Assembly: GCA_019307065.1 (NCBI GenBank)
Contig: JAFDKH010000006.1
Coordinates: forward strand, 42,881 to 106,880
DNA: 64,000 nt
Source: Deltaproteobacteria bacterium
GTDB taxonomy: Bacteria; Myxococcota; B64-G9
Direction: 5' to 3'
The notes beneath the pieces are model-generated. The model was given only the letters and a program-made list of their open reading frames with translations, had not been told where the DNA came from and ran no database searches. The translations under genes and the position numbers were made by a program. This document shows, piece after piece, positions 21,005 to 29,704 of this stretch (its first letter is position 1; each line of letters starts with the position of its first letter).

Positions 21005-22250
21005 GTATGCCGTCGAGTTCCTGATCGGTTCGGAGCGTGGCGTTGACTATCCCCAGGCATTTTGGTTGATAGGCCGATATGAAACTCCTTGCCGAACGGG
21101 AAAGCTGGGGACGGGTGAATTCAGTTGCCTTTACTTCCAGGGCGACCAGGCGCTGTCCTCGGCGCACGACGAAGTCGATTTCCGCTCCGTTCTTGGTACG
21201 CCAGTAAAAGATTTGATCGAGAAGATCGGTTCGCTTGAGTAACTCGGAGAAGACAGCATTTTCCCACAAGGCGCCCTGGTCCGGACGCCGTGTGCTGGGG
21301 CCAAAACCTGCGAACATCGAGTTTCTGAGCCCGTTGTCGATCAGGAACACTTTGGGTCGGCCGGTGATTTCCGTCCGCTTTCCACCGGCAAAAGGGGGCA
21401 GCAGGTGCAAAATGTGAGCATCGGCGGCGATGTCCAGATAACGGCTAGCTGCCGAGCGTGAAATCCCGGCCCGGGAGGTCCAGGCAGAAATGTTGACGAG
21501 GTTGCCGATGTCCGCGGCCGAAAACTCCAGAAGCTTGCGGAATGCGGCCGGGTATTCGATAGTGTGAAAATCTGAAGCATCCTTGAGCACAAACGCTTCG
21601 ACTAGATGAAGAAGCTCGCGCCCCGGTTCTTTTTCGAACCATGGTTTCGGGTAGCCGCCAAATACGAGCAATCGCTCCCAGGCAGTTCGGCAGGCTTGTT
21701 CACGCAGAGCCGGAAGCTGATCCTGTGGAAAAGCACCGGCTAACTCGTCGATCGAAAACGGCAGCAAGCGGGTGCGCCGGGCTCGTCCCGCCAGGGATTC
21801 GCGTGTTTTGGCCTGGAACTGCAATGACGAGCTCCCCGTGGCTATGATCCGCCGATGAGGCTGAAGGTCCACCAGGCCCTTGATAAAGAGCGGAGCATCT
21901 TTAAGGTGTTGGATCTCTTCGAGCCAGAGGATGGACTCGTCGACCAGGATTTCGGTGAGTGCAAAAAGAGCCTCTGCCGGAGATCTACAAAACTCCTGAA
22001 TGGCGGGTTCTTCGGCGTGGAGTTGGACGACCGGATCACTTTGCCGGCAAAGCTCGTGACGGATCCAGGTGCTTTTACCCGCCTGGCGGGGTCCGACAAC
22101 CAGCTGTGCAGAACCCGGACGAAGATCGAGCTGTTTATTGCGTGGAAGATAGGGATCAGGCAAACCCTGGCGAAGTATTTCCGGCTGGCTCTCAAGCTTA
22201 CCAAGCCAAGGATTGCGAATCATAAGAACCGCGAGAAGGCGTTCATCCAT
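20934..22250 (-). CDS. AAA ATPase, DUF4143-type
   Basis: Walker A VVGPRQAGKST; ILWLEEIQ; ATGSSSLQF; LRNSMFAGF; ENAVFSELLKR...FYWRTKNGAEIDFVV...VALEVKA. Confidence 0.9.
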   Translation of the reverse strand: MDERLLAVLMIRNPWLGKLESQPEILRQGLPDPYLPRNKQLDLRPGSAQLVVGPRQAGKSTWIRHELCRQSDPVVQLHAEEPAIQEFCRSPAEALFALTEILVDESILWLEEIQHLKDAPLFIKGLVDLQPHRRIIATGSSSLQFQAKTRESLAGRARRTRLLPFSIDELAGAFPQDQLPALREQACRTAWERLLVFGGYPKPWFEKEPGRELLHLVEAFVLKDASDFHTIEYPAAFRKLLEFSAADIGNLVNISAWTSRAGISRSAASRYLDIAADAHILHLLPPFAGGKRTEITGRPKVFLIDNGLRNSMFAGFGPSTRRPDQGALWENAVFSELLKRTDLLDQIFYWRTKNGAEIDFVVRRGQRLVALEVKATEFTRPQLSRSARSFISAYQPKCLGIVNATLRTDQELDGIPILFRRPWELDEILSVLDRNPGE

Positions 22251-22279
22251 GCTAAATTATCCTTAGAGGGTAATTTAGC
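22251..22279 (-). promoter_or_regulatory. Inverted repeat adjoining the ATPase start codon with SD-like AAGGA in the loop
   Basis: Minus strand: GCTAAATTA-ccctctAAGGA-TAATTTAGC-ATG; perfect 9-bp arms. Confidence 0.55.
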
Positions 22280-22347
22280 ATTACTGTATGAATGTGTCAA
22301 GTTCAGAAAGATCTACCGAGAGAGAAGAAATCATTGCCATCAAAGTA

Positions 22348-22396
22348 GTAACGCTCAGTGTTGGTAACGTTTGACGTTAGTAACGCAATAAGTTAC
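22348..22396. promoter_or_regulatory. Putative HigA operator region with clustered palindromes
   Basis: GTAAC at 22348-22352; TAACGT-TTG-ACGTTA (22365-22379); GTAAC-N7-GTTAC (22380-22396); directly upstream of higB. Confidence 0.5.
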
Positions 22397-22408
22397 TATA
22401 CAAGAAGA

Positions 22409-22666
22409 ATGATACGGTCTTTTCGCAACAAGAGCACCGAATCCATCTGGAAAGGCGAGGTATCTCGTAGCCTGCCGCGTAACATTCAGGATGTGTCCAG
22501 GAGGAAACTGAGGATGATTAATAATGCACAAAACCTCAACGATCTCAGAGTTCCGCCGGGCAATAGAAAAGGCCAGCACAGTATTCGCATTAACGACCAG
22601 TGGCGAATTTGCTTTCGTTGGTCTAAAGGGGATGCACTTGAAGTGGAAATTGTGGACTACCACTAA
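22409..22666 (+). CDS. higB: HigB-type toxin
   Basis: MIRSFRNKSTESIWKGE...RRKLRMINNAQNLNDLRVPPGNR...GQHSIRINDQWRICFRW: canonical HigB/RelE-fold sequence. Confidence 0.92.
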   Translation: MIRSFRNKSTESIWKGEVSRSLPRNIQDVSRRKLRMINNAQNLNDLRVPPGNRKGQHSIRINDQWRICFRWSKGDALEVEIVDYH

Positions 22667-22680
22667 AAGAGGTGATTGAG

Positions 22681-22983
22681 ATGGCCGGAAAGAAACTCAG
22701 AAATATTCATCCTGGAGAGGTGCTTGAAGAAGAATTCCTCAAACCTCTGGGCATCACTCCCTACCGTTTGGCCAAGAGCATCGCTGTTCCCCAAACGCGG
22801 ATCTCCGAGATTTGCAAGGGACGCCGTTCAATCTCCGCAGATACAGCTCTTAGGCTGGCAAGGTATTTCGGCACGACTGCCAAGTTTTGGTTGGGCTTGC
22901 AGCAGGATTACGATTTGGAAGAGCAGACCATGAGACATGCTAAGGGGATCGAAGCAATTCAGCCCCTGGATGCGACTGGGTAG
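22681..22983 (+). CDS. higA: HigA-type antitoxin, XRE family
   Basis: IHPGEVLEEEFLKPLGITPYRLAKSIAVPQTRISEICKGRRSISADTALRLARYFGT. Confidence 0.93.
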   Translation: MAGKKLRNIHPGEVLEEEFLKPLGITPYRLAKSIAVPQTRISEICKGRRSISADTALRLARYFGTTAKFWLGLQQDYDLEEQTMRHAKGIEAIQPLDATG

Positions 22984-22995
22984 ATAAGGTCAACT

Positions 22996-24204
22996 ATGTT
23001 AAAAATCCCCATGACTTCCATGTTGCTCCTGGCCCTTTTGATGACTTGCTGTAGTTCCAGCGACGGCGCGGTGGATGCGGGCGAGGATGCCGCCGGCGAC
23101 AGCGGAACTGACGCGGCGGACGGGTTGGACGGGCAGGCCGACGATTTTGGGGATATGGGAGACACCCCAGAAGACGGGACCGCCCAAGACGCGGATGGAG
23201 GTGAGGACGAGGACGGGGATAACCCGGGGGACGATGCTCCGGCGATGCTGAGCCTGACGTCTGTGGACCCTTCGCAAGGCGGCGCATCGGTGACCACTTC
23301 GGTGAGCCTGCTGGGTACCGGTTTTGGAAGTGGGCTCGAAGTCTATGTAGGCGGTGTGCCGGCTGCGGACGTCACTGTTGTCTCATCCGAAGAGGCCACG
23401 GCCGTCTTCGGTCCGGTCGAACCGATCGACTGCGGTATAAAAGACATTCGCCTGGTCCTCGGGGGGAGTGAGTCCACGTTGTTACAAGGCTTCGAGTACT
23501 GGTTCGACGAGGACCCGATAGTTTTCGTGCACGGCTACTTGATGACCTCCCTCGAGTGGAACAGCATGATCGAGGGGTTTCGCGATCGCGGTTACCCCGA
23601 CGAGCGTTTGTTCGCCATCAATTACCAGAACTCGCTGGACAGCAACATCGTCCACGCCCGCGACGAGCTGTCGGTTTTTGTCGAAGACGTTCTGCAGCAG
23701 ACCGGTGCGAGTCGGGTGGACCTGGTCGGTCACAGCAACGGCGGCATGTCCTCGCGTCTGTGGGTCGTTGTGTTCGGCGGCCACGAAAAGGTGCGCGATT
23801 TCGTCTCAGTCGCCGGCACCCACCACGGCAACGAGTTGGCCTGCCTGGCCTCCTGGTCCGGGGAGTCGGCCGAGGAGCAGTGCCCGGCCTACGCCAGCGA
23901 GGCGGACAGTCACAACGGCGTGCAGTGGATGCTGAACGGAGATCCGGACACGCCTGACATCGACGAGACCCCCTTCGGCCGGGAAGACGGCGGCTTTGTG
24001 GCCTACAGCGCCCTGTGGACCGAGGACGACTTGATCAACGTCCCGGCCCACACCAGCTGCCTGAACCAGATGCAGCGCGGAGACTGCAGCGATCCGGTCA
24101 ACATCATGTATAGCGGAGTTGGTCACATTGAAATGGTATCGAACCCGGCCGTAATCGAGACCGTCTTCGACCTGGTTCGCGTTTACAACATTAGCAAACC
24201 ATAG
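22996..24204 (+). CDS. Secreted alpha/beta hydrolase (lipase-like) with Asp-rich linker and IPT/TIG domain
   Basis: MTCCSSS lipobox-like; Asp-rich stretch; 'VDPSQGGASVTTSVSLLGTGFGSG' TIG-like; 'DPIVFVHGY' and 'VDLVGHSNGGMSSR' nucleophile elbow. Confidence 0.85.
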   Translation: MLKIPMTSMLLLALLMTCCSSSDGAVDAGEDAAGDSGTDAADGLDGQADDFGDMGDTPEDGTAQDADGGEDEDGDNPGDDAPAMLSLTSVDPSQGGASVTTSVSLLGTGFGSGLEVYVGGVPAADVTVVSSEEATAVFGPVEPIDCGIKDIRLVLGGSESTLLQGFEYWFDEDPIVFVHGYLMTSLEWNSMIEGFRDRGYPDERLFAINYQNSLDSNIVHARDELSVFVEDVLQQTGASRVDLVGHSNGGMSSRLWVVVFGGHEKVRDFVSVAGTHHGNELACLASWSGESAEEQCPAYASEADSHNGVQWMLNGDPDTPDIDETPFGREDGGFVAYSALWTEDDLINVPAHTSCLNQMQRGDCSDPVNIMYSGVGHIEMVSNPAVIETVFDLVRVYNISKP

Positions 24205-24250
24205 TGTTATTGAACAGGTTCGAGCAGTGAGGTTACGATTGGGGCACGAA

Positions 24251-25648
24251 CTAGAAATGCGCCGACATGGATAAGGCGATCAGGCTGACCACCGACTTGT
24301 AAGTCCCGTTGGCCTTGCCGTTGGGAATCAGGTGCTCTGGGTCCCCCCAATCGCCGACATCGTTGTCCTTGGTGCCTTGCCACATGGCCAGCATGTAGCC
24401 GAAATCTATCTTCCACCAATCCATAGCGTAGCCGACCCCGGCACAGATCAAATCGCGGCGGCCGTCCGGTAAGGATGGATCGTAAGTTTCAGGGGGCACC
24501 GGGCTCGAAACCATGCCGTAGCCGAGACGCAACTTGAGGTTGTCGATGACTTCGTATTCGGCGCCCAAAGAGATCTGCCAGGACGAATGCCAGTTCTTTT
24601 CCATCGGGTCCTGGGCCGCGGCGCAAGGCGGATCCAGATCGGCACAATCGAAGTGCAGATCGATCTCCTTAAAGGACGAGAAAAAAGCGATATAGAAATC
24701 CAGCGCGATTTTCAACTTTTCGACACCCAAATAGGCTACGCCGAAGTTCATGTTCATCGGCAGATCGATTGTGACGCTGCCGGAGTCTTTGGCCGGCAAG
24801 TCAATACCTGACCTGTCGACTGTGATCTGGCCGGCCTCGTTGAAGGTAAACGTAGCGTCGCCGCTAAAGGGCAGGCTGACCCCACTTCTGACCGAGGCGC
24901 CGATTGCGATCTGGTCGGGCAGTTCGGCATATAAGGCCACGTTCCAGCCGTGACCCGTGGCGGTCCCGGTCATGCGCATTTCGCCCCAGGGATCTTGAAG
25001 GGCGTATAACATTTCGCCTATGCGAAGATCGATGTGCTTGGTCAGCCGGGCGGTACCGTAGACGAAGTTGTAGCCTGCGGCAACCGAGAGCTTGAAAGAG
25101 TCCTTGAAGCCGGCCAGCTCGGCGATATCGATTGCTACCACCGGCTGGGTGAAAAAAGTCTGGACTTCGGACTCGGTCCCGATGAAGCGCCCGTCGAAAT
25201 CGCCCGGCCAGAAAGTACCCATGCCAAAGGGGTTGTTGACTCCGATCCCAACCGATACTCCGGAAGACGGTATCTTATAAGATGCGTACAGGTGAATGGG
25301 TGTATAGCCTTTGACTTTAGCACTCGTGTCGTTCATGCCGTCGTTGATCTGAACCGGGTCGGGTTCGCCAATGCGCTGATAGGTCCGGTCCGGATCGGGG
25401 TTCTTGGCGGCCGTATAAGAGACGCTCGGGATTATCCCGGTCATGCCGATTTCGACATGAAAGCCGTCGAGTTCACTAATTGCGGCCGGATTGAAATACA
25501 AAGCGTTGACGTCATCCGACGAAGCCGTGCGTGCATCGGCCATGCCGGTTGCCGATGCCCCGTGTTCGTAGATTAAAAATCCTCCGGCGTACGCACTTGA
25601 ACAGGCCAACAGCAAAGAAAAACCCAGCAAGAGGCATGAACGTTTCAT
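24251..25648 (-). CDS. OmpP1/FadL/TodX-family outer membrane porin
   Basis: Signal peptide; 'GGFLIYEHGASATGMADARTASSDDVNALYFNPAAIS...G', terminal aromatic MSAHF. Confidence 0.88.
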   Translation of the reverse strand: MKRSCLLLGFSLLLACSSAYAGGFLIYEHGASATGMADARTASSDDVNALYFNPAAISELDGFHVEIGMTGIIPSVSYTAAKNPDPDRTYQRIGEPDPVQINDGMNDTSAKVKGYTPIHLYASYKIPSSGVSVGIGVNNPFGMGTFWPGDFDGRFIGTESEVQTFFTQPVVAIDIAELAGFKDSFKLSVAAGYNFVYGTARLTKHIDLRIGEMLYALQDPWGEMRMTGTATGHGWNVALYAELPDQIAIGASVRSGVSLPFSGDATFTFNEAGQITVDRSGIDLPAKDSGSVTIDLPMNMNFGVAYLGVEKLKIALDFYIAFFSSFKEIDLHFDCADLDPPCAAAQDPMEKNWHSSWQISLGAEYEVIDNLKLRLGYGMVSSPVPPETYDPSLPDGRRDLICAGVGYAMDWWKIDFGYMLAMWQGTKDNDVGDWGDPEHLIPNGKANGTYKSVVSLIALSMSAHF

Positions 25649-25662
25649 GAGCTACTCCAGTG

Positions 25663-25700
25663 AAAAAAAAAGCGCGGGACCTGTTTGTCAGATCCCGCGC
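25663..25700 (-). terminator. Rho-independent terminator for the 25724-26683 gene
   Basis: Minus strand GCGCGGGA-tctgacaaacagg-TCCCGCGC followed by a run of about 9 T. Confidence 0.85.
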
Positions 25701-25723
25701 CGAATTGCTAGTTAGGCAGCAGA

Positions 25724-26683
25724 TCAACCGGCTGGAGGAATCATCTGGAAGAAGACGAACCCGCCCTTGGGGGCCGCCTGCTGGGAGCTGAAGGTCATGC
25801 CGGTTTTCTCGGCATTGATGACCGTGATACCGCCAAAATTCAAAGCTGGCAGAATGAACATGCCGTTGGCCGAGGTCTCCGTGCCGGTGGTTAGATCCGT
25901 GAATGTGGCGTTCGGGTAGTATACGCTGGTTGGTTCGTTCCAATTGCCGGACTGATCCTGGATTTTGATGACCGCTCCAGCGACCTTGTCGCTGTTTGCA
26001 TCGACGACCATGCCCATGACGAAGCCGTCGGCATCGGGGTCGATATCGGACAGCTGGCCGATTGCTGCTACCATCGCCGCCGGGACTGCCATGGCTGCCG
26101 CGCCCGAGGTACAGACTTTTTCTGAGTTTTCCAACCAGCCGACTACGCCGGTGCCGGTCGGGTAGAGCGTCCCGTCAACACCATCCCAGGCAGGATCATC
26201 GGTGATAACCACGGCGCCTAAGGCGATCGAAGTCACGTCGAAGCATGCTAGAGCAAAAGCGCCGCCGGCACCTGTGGTGGTGGCCGAGTACAAAGTCGGG
26301 TCCGAAGAGGTCAGGGCTTCCATGGGTGAAATGGCGGCAACGCCGACGCCTTCAGCGCCTGCGCCGGTCGATATATCAACGACCATGCCGGTGATGTCGA
26401 CGAAATACTTACCGGCTTCGGTGTCAACGCAGCAGTCGGTGCACGCGCCGCCCAGGCATTTTTCGCCGGTCGGACAGGGAACCGCGTCGCAGCACTCGAC
26501 TCCACCTTCGCAAACGACAACACAGGTGCCGCTTTGGCATTCTTGACCAGTCGGGCAGGGAACCTCGGTACAGCACTCGGCCCCGCCTTCGCATGTTGCT
26601 TCGCTGCTTCCGCAGTTAATGAAAGCCAGCCCTAAAGAAAGAGCTACCAGAAGAGACAATCCCACAGTCAGAGTTTTCTTCAT
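25724..26683 (-). CDS. Cys-rich lipoprotein with carboxypeptidase-regulatory-like beta domains
   Basis: Lipobox-like AFINC; CEGGAECCTEVPCPTGQECQSGTC repeats; beta-rich 'GAGGAFALACFDV' segments. Confidence 0.65.
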   Translation of the reverse strand: MKKTLTVGLSLLVALSLGLAFINCGSSEATCEGGAECCTEVPCPTGQECQSGTCVVVCEGGVECCDAVPCPTGEKCLGGACTDCCVDTEAGKYFVDITGMVVDISTGAGAEGVGVAAISPMEALTSSDPTLYSATTTGAGGAFALACFDVTSIALGAVVITDDPAWDGVDGTLYPTGTGVVGWLENSEKVCTSGAAAMAVPAAMVAAIGQLSDIDPDADGFVMGMVVDANSDKVAGAVIKIQDQSGNWNEPTSVYYPNATFTDLTTGTETSANGMFILPALNFGGITVINAEKTGMTFSSQQAAPKGGFVFFQMIPPAG

Positions 26684-26858
26684 TATTAATCTCCTTTAGA
26701 CATGTTTTTCTTGTGAATAGTTGGCCAACTCTAGGTCAAAGGATTGTGCCTGTCAAGGTTTGCAACGCGGTGTTTTTTAGGCAGACTTGAAAGAACTTCG
26801 GCGATCTGTAAAGCTATCTGAAGTCTCATAAAAAAGACTATTTGGCAGGAGGTGCCTT

Positions 26859-27278
26859 GTGATCAGAATAGTACCTGCAATCTGGATTTTGTTGTTACTA
26901 GTGCTTAGCGGATGTCCCAAGAGAGAACAGCCACCCGAATCTGCCTATGATCCCAAACTGCTCGAAGCCGCCCGAGCGGCAGCCAAAGACCGTGAGCTAG
27001 ACGAGCAGGACGTAAGCCAGGAGGTTGAGCAACCTGAGGGTCCGGTGGAATGCACGCGCCAGGACGGGGGATGTAAAGCCGGTTACATCTGTTGGGATTC
27101 TCACTTCTGCAAACAGGGTTTCGACGACCAGTGCAGCCAATCCGGCGACAAGCGTTGTCACAAAGAATGTAACGAAAACAAACATTGCCCCAAAGAAATG
27201 CCCTATTGTGTAGAAAAACCAATTTTTTCAGGATCCGAGCGAGGCAAGACGGAGAAGTTTTGTGTCGAAAAAAAATAG
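26859..27278 (+). CDS. Small Cys-rich lipoprotein
   Basis: GTG start with AGGAGGTG; lipobox LSGC; Cys-rich C-terminal half. Confidence 0.7.
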   Translation: MIRIVPAIWILLLLVLSGCPKREQPPESAYDPKLLEAARAAAKDRELDEQDVSQEVEQPEGPVECTRQDGGCKAGYICWDSHFCKQGFDDQCSQSGDKRCHKECNENKHCPKEMPYCVEKPIFSGSERGKTEKFCVEKK

Positions 27279-28695
27279 CGAATCTAATAATAAAAAACAG
27301 CCCGGCCCCGCCCGAAACATCGCCAAGATACCCCAAGAGCTGAAAGATCTTTTTGGTTTTTCAGCAGCCTGTAGCTGTGGAAAGGTCCATAGTGTCGAAC
27401 TCAAAGGCGCCTCGATTCGTCCGGGTGCCATCGATGAGCTTGTCGACTGGGCTCGTCAGCTGGGTTTGGGCCGAACAGTCTGCATCGTCGTCGATCGGAA
27501 AACCCGCCAACTGGCCGGAGAGCGCGTAAAGAAACTCCTGGATAAAGATGGCTTCAAAACCAGTCTGTGCGTTGTCCCGGACGGCAAAGGCAACCGTCCC
27601 CACGCCGACCAGGCCGGCCTTGCGTATGTCGAGGCTGCTCTTGGGGGCGTGGATTTCGCGGTCGCAGTCGGTTCCGGTACGCTCAACGATCTGACCAAGC
27701 TGGCATCTTTCAGAAAAAATATTCCCTACCTGGTTGTAGCTACGGCGCCTTCAATGAACGGCTACACTTCGGCTATTGCGGCCGTGATGCTTCAGGGTGT
27801 CAAACGCACCCTGGACTGTCATCAGCCCCTGGCCGTGATCGCCGACCTGGACATCATCACCCGGGCTCCGGCCGAATTGATTGCCGCCGGGCTTGGCGAC
27901 CTGGAGTCGAAGCCCACCGCGACCGCCGACTATCGACTGAGTGGGGCAATCCGCAACGATTATTATTGTGCGGCGCCCGAGCAGGTTGTCTTACAGGCCG
28001 AAGCAAAAGTAGCCGAGGCGGCCGCTGATATCGGCATGCGCGATCCACCGGCTATAGCCTTGCTGACCGAAGCATTGTTGCTTTCGGGTATTTCGATGAA
28101 GCTGGCCGGAGTCTCGTCTCCGGCTTCGGGCGGCGAGCATCTTATCAGTCACTTTTGGGACATGAGCGCCGCGGACGAGGGTCGCGTGGAGGGCTGGCAT
28201 GGTGCTCAGGTGGGGGTCGCTACGATTGTAACAGCCACCCTCTACGAGCAACTGGGTAAGCTAAATCCTGCCAGTATCAATATCGATCAACTTGTTGCTA
28301 AAAGTCCCGGGCTGGATGAAATCGAAGCTCGGATAAAAAGCCGGCATGCTACGCGGGCCGAAGAAGTTTTCAAAGAATACAAAAAGAAGCATTTAGAACC
28401 TAAGCAGCTCAGACGCGAGCTCGGAACGATAGTAGATGGCTGGGATGATTTGTGGGCCGAAATCGGGCAATCATTGCGCCCGGGAGCCAAGGTTCGCTCG
28501 ATTTTAGCAGCCGCCCGGGCGCCAGTTAGCGTTAGTCAACTGGGACTTAGTCCGGGGCACTTGCGGCGAGCCTTTGTGGCTGCCCGCGAGATCCGCGGCA
28601 GGTATACTGTTTTAGATCTTGCCGCAGACCTTCAGATTTTGGACACCGCCGGGGAGGCAGTTTTACAGGCCTCGGGCTGCCTGGCGGAAGGATAA
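27262..28695 (+). CDS. egsA: sn-glycerol-1-phosphate dehydrogenase (AraM/EgsA family)
   Basis: VGSGTLNDLTK; ATAPSMNGYTS; AAGLGDLESKPTATADYRLS; SGISMKLAGVSSPASGGEHLISHFWDM with metal-ligand-type His; GTG start. Confidence 0.85.
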   Translation: MSKKNSESNNKKQPGPARNIAKIPQELKDLFGFSAACSCGKVHSVELKGASIRPGAIDELVDWARQLGLGRTVCIVVDRKTRQLAGERVKKLLDKDGFKTSLCVVPDGKGNRPHADQAGLAYVEAALGGVDFAVAVGSGTLNDLTKLASFRKNIPYLVVATAPSMNGYTSAIAAVMLQGVKRTLDCHQPLAVIADLDIITRAPAELIAAGLGDLESKPTATADYRLSGAIRNDYYCAAPEQVVLQAEAKVAEAAADIGMRDPPAIALLTEALLLSGISMKLAGVSSPASGGEHLISHFWDMSAADEGRVEGWHGAQVGVATIVTATLYEQLGKLNPASINIDQLVAKSPGLDEIEARIKSRHATRAEEVFKEYKKKHLEPKQLRRELGTIVDGWDDLWAEIGQSLRPGAKVRSILAAARAPVSVSQLGLSPGHLRRAFVAAREIRGRYTVLDLAADLQILDTAGEAVLQASGCLAEG

Positions 28696-28801
28696 AATTT
28701 TGTTTGCATTGCCAACTACAGAGTGTTAGCTTGCCGTTCTCAATGAATAGTTGTCTAAGGCCATTAGGCCCGGCACACAGGGCCACAGAAAGGGGATTCG
28801 C

Positions 28802-28984
28802 ATGCCTAAGAAAGAAATCCTGGTAGTAGTCAGCAAGATTAAAGAGTACATCAAATCAAAGAAGATGATGACCTCCGGTGATCTGGCCGCAGGATTGAGC
28901 ACCGAGGTATATGACCTGATCGACAAAGCCATCAAACGCTGCAAGGCTAACAAGCGCTCTACCGTTCGATCTGACGATCTCTAA
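28802..28984 (+). CDS. Putative bacterial single-histone-fold protein (60 aa)
   Basis: MPKKEILVVVSKIKEYIKSKKMMTSGDLAAGLSTEVYDLIDKAIKRCKANKRSTVRSDDL; C-terminal KRSTVRSDDL aligns without gaps to the archaeal histone GRKTIKAEDI motif (R..T....D clamp); SD AAGGGG. Confidence 0.75.
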   Translation: MPKKEILVVVSKIKEYIKSKKMMTSGDLAAGLSTEVYDLIDKAIKRCKANKRSTVRSDDL

Positions 28985-29020
28985 GCTCGAAGGTTAGGCT
29001 TCCCACCTCCGGCACTTGGC

Positions 29021-29704
29021 ATGGAAGAGCCGGGACTGATCCAGTCAATACTGGATTACATTGTTCAGCACGCAGACGGGCTGGGCGCAGTTGTCCTATT
29101 CTGCTCATCTCTGATCGAGTACGTCTTTCCTCCCTTTCCGGGAGACGTGATAACCTTGTTCGGCGCCTGGCTGGTGGTAAAGGGTGTCTGGAGCTTTCCG
29201 TTTGCCCTGATACTTGCGACCAGCGGCTCCCTGCTTGGGGCAGCTTTGGATTACGCTATCGGTGTTTGGCTCAGCCGCCGGCTGGACCGCTTGCCGGCCG
29301 AGAAAGATGTCAAGCGCTGGACGCCCTTAACCAAGGAAAAATACGGGCTACTGCTGGCCAAGTTCCGGCGCCACGGAGCGATCTACATTCTAATCAATCG
29401 ATTTTTACCGGGCATTCGGGCCTTTTTCTTCATAGTGGCCGGGGCCTCGCGAATGAGCTTGTGGAAAGTTCTGGTCTATGCCGCTATTTCTGCAGTAGTC
29501 TGGAATACGCTTCTGTTGGGGGCCGGCTATTCGGTCGGAGCGAACTGGGATGATTTACGCTCGCTGTTCGCCTCTTACACTACAGTCGTCTGGTGCCTGT
29601 TAGGAGTTGCTCTGGTCGGCGGGATTGGTTTTTGGCTGGTGCGCAAGCGCGGTCGGGCTGTTTTTGCGGCCCAAGCAAAGAGCGAAAGTGAAAAAGAAAA
29701 ATAG
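29021..29704 (+). CDS. DedA-family membrane protein
   Basis: EYVFPPFPGDVITLFGAWL; NRFLPGIRAFFFIVAGASRMSLWKVLVYAAISAVVWNTLLLGAGYSVG. Confidence 0.88.
   Translation: MEEPGLIQSILDYIVQHADGLGAVVLFCSSLIEYVFPPFPGDVITLFGAWLVVKGVWSFPFALILATSGSLLGAALDYAIGVWLSRRLDRLPAEKDVKRWTPLTKEKYGLLLAKFRRHGAIYILINRFLPGIRAFFFIVAGASRMSLWKVLVYAAISAVVWNTLLLGAGYSVGANWDDLRSLFASYTTVVWCLLGVALVGGIGFWLVRKRGRAVFAAQAKSESEKEK

Noticed and set aside
20934-22983. ATPase plus HigBA considered as a novel defence system
   Set aside because: DUF4143 ATPase and HigBA are common unlinked accessory genes and lie on opposite strands; no effector or nuclease alongside
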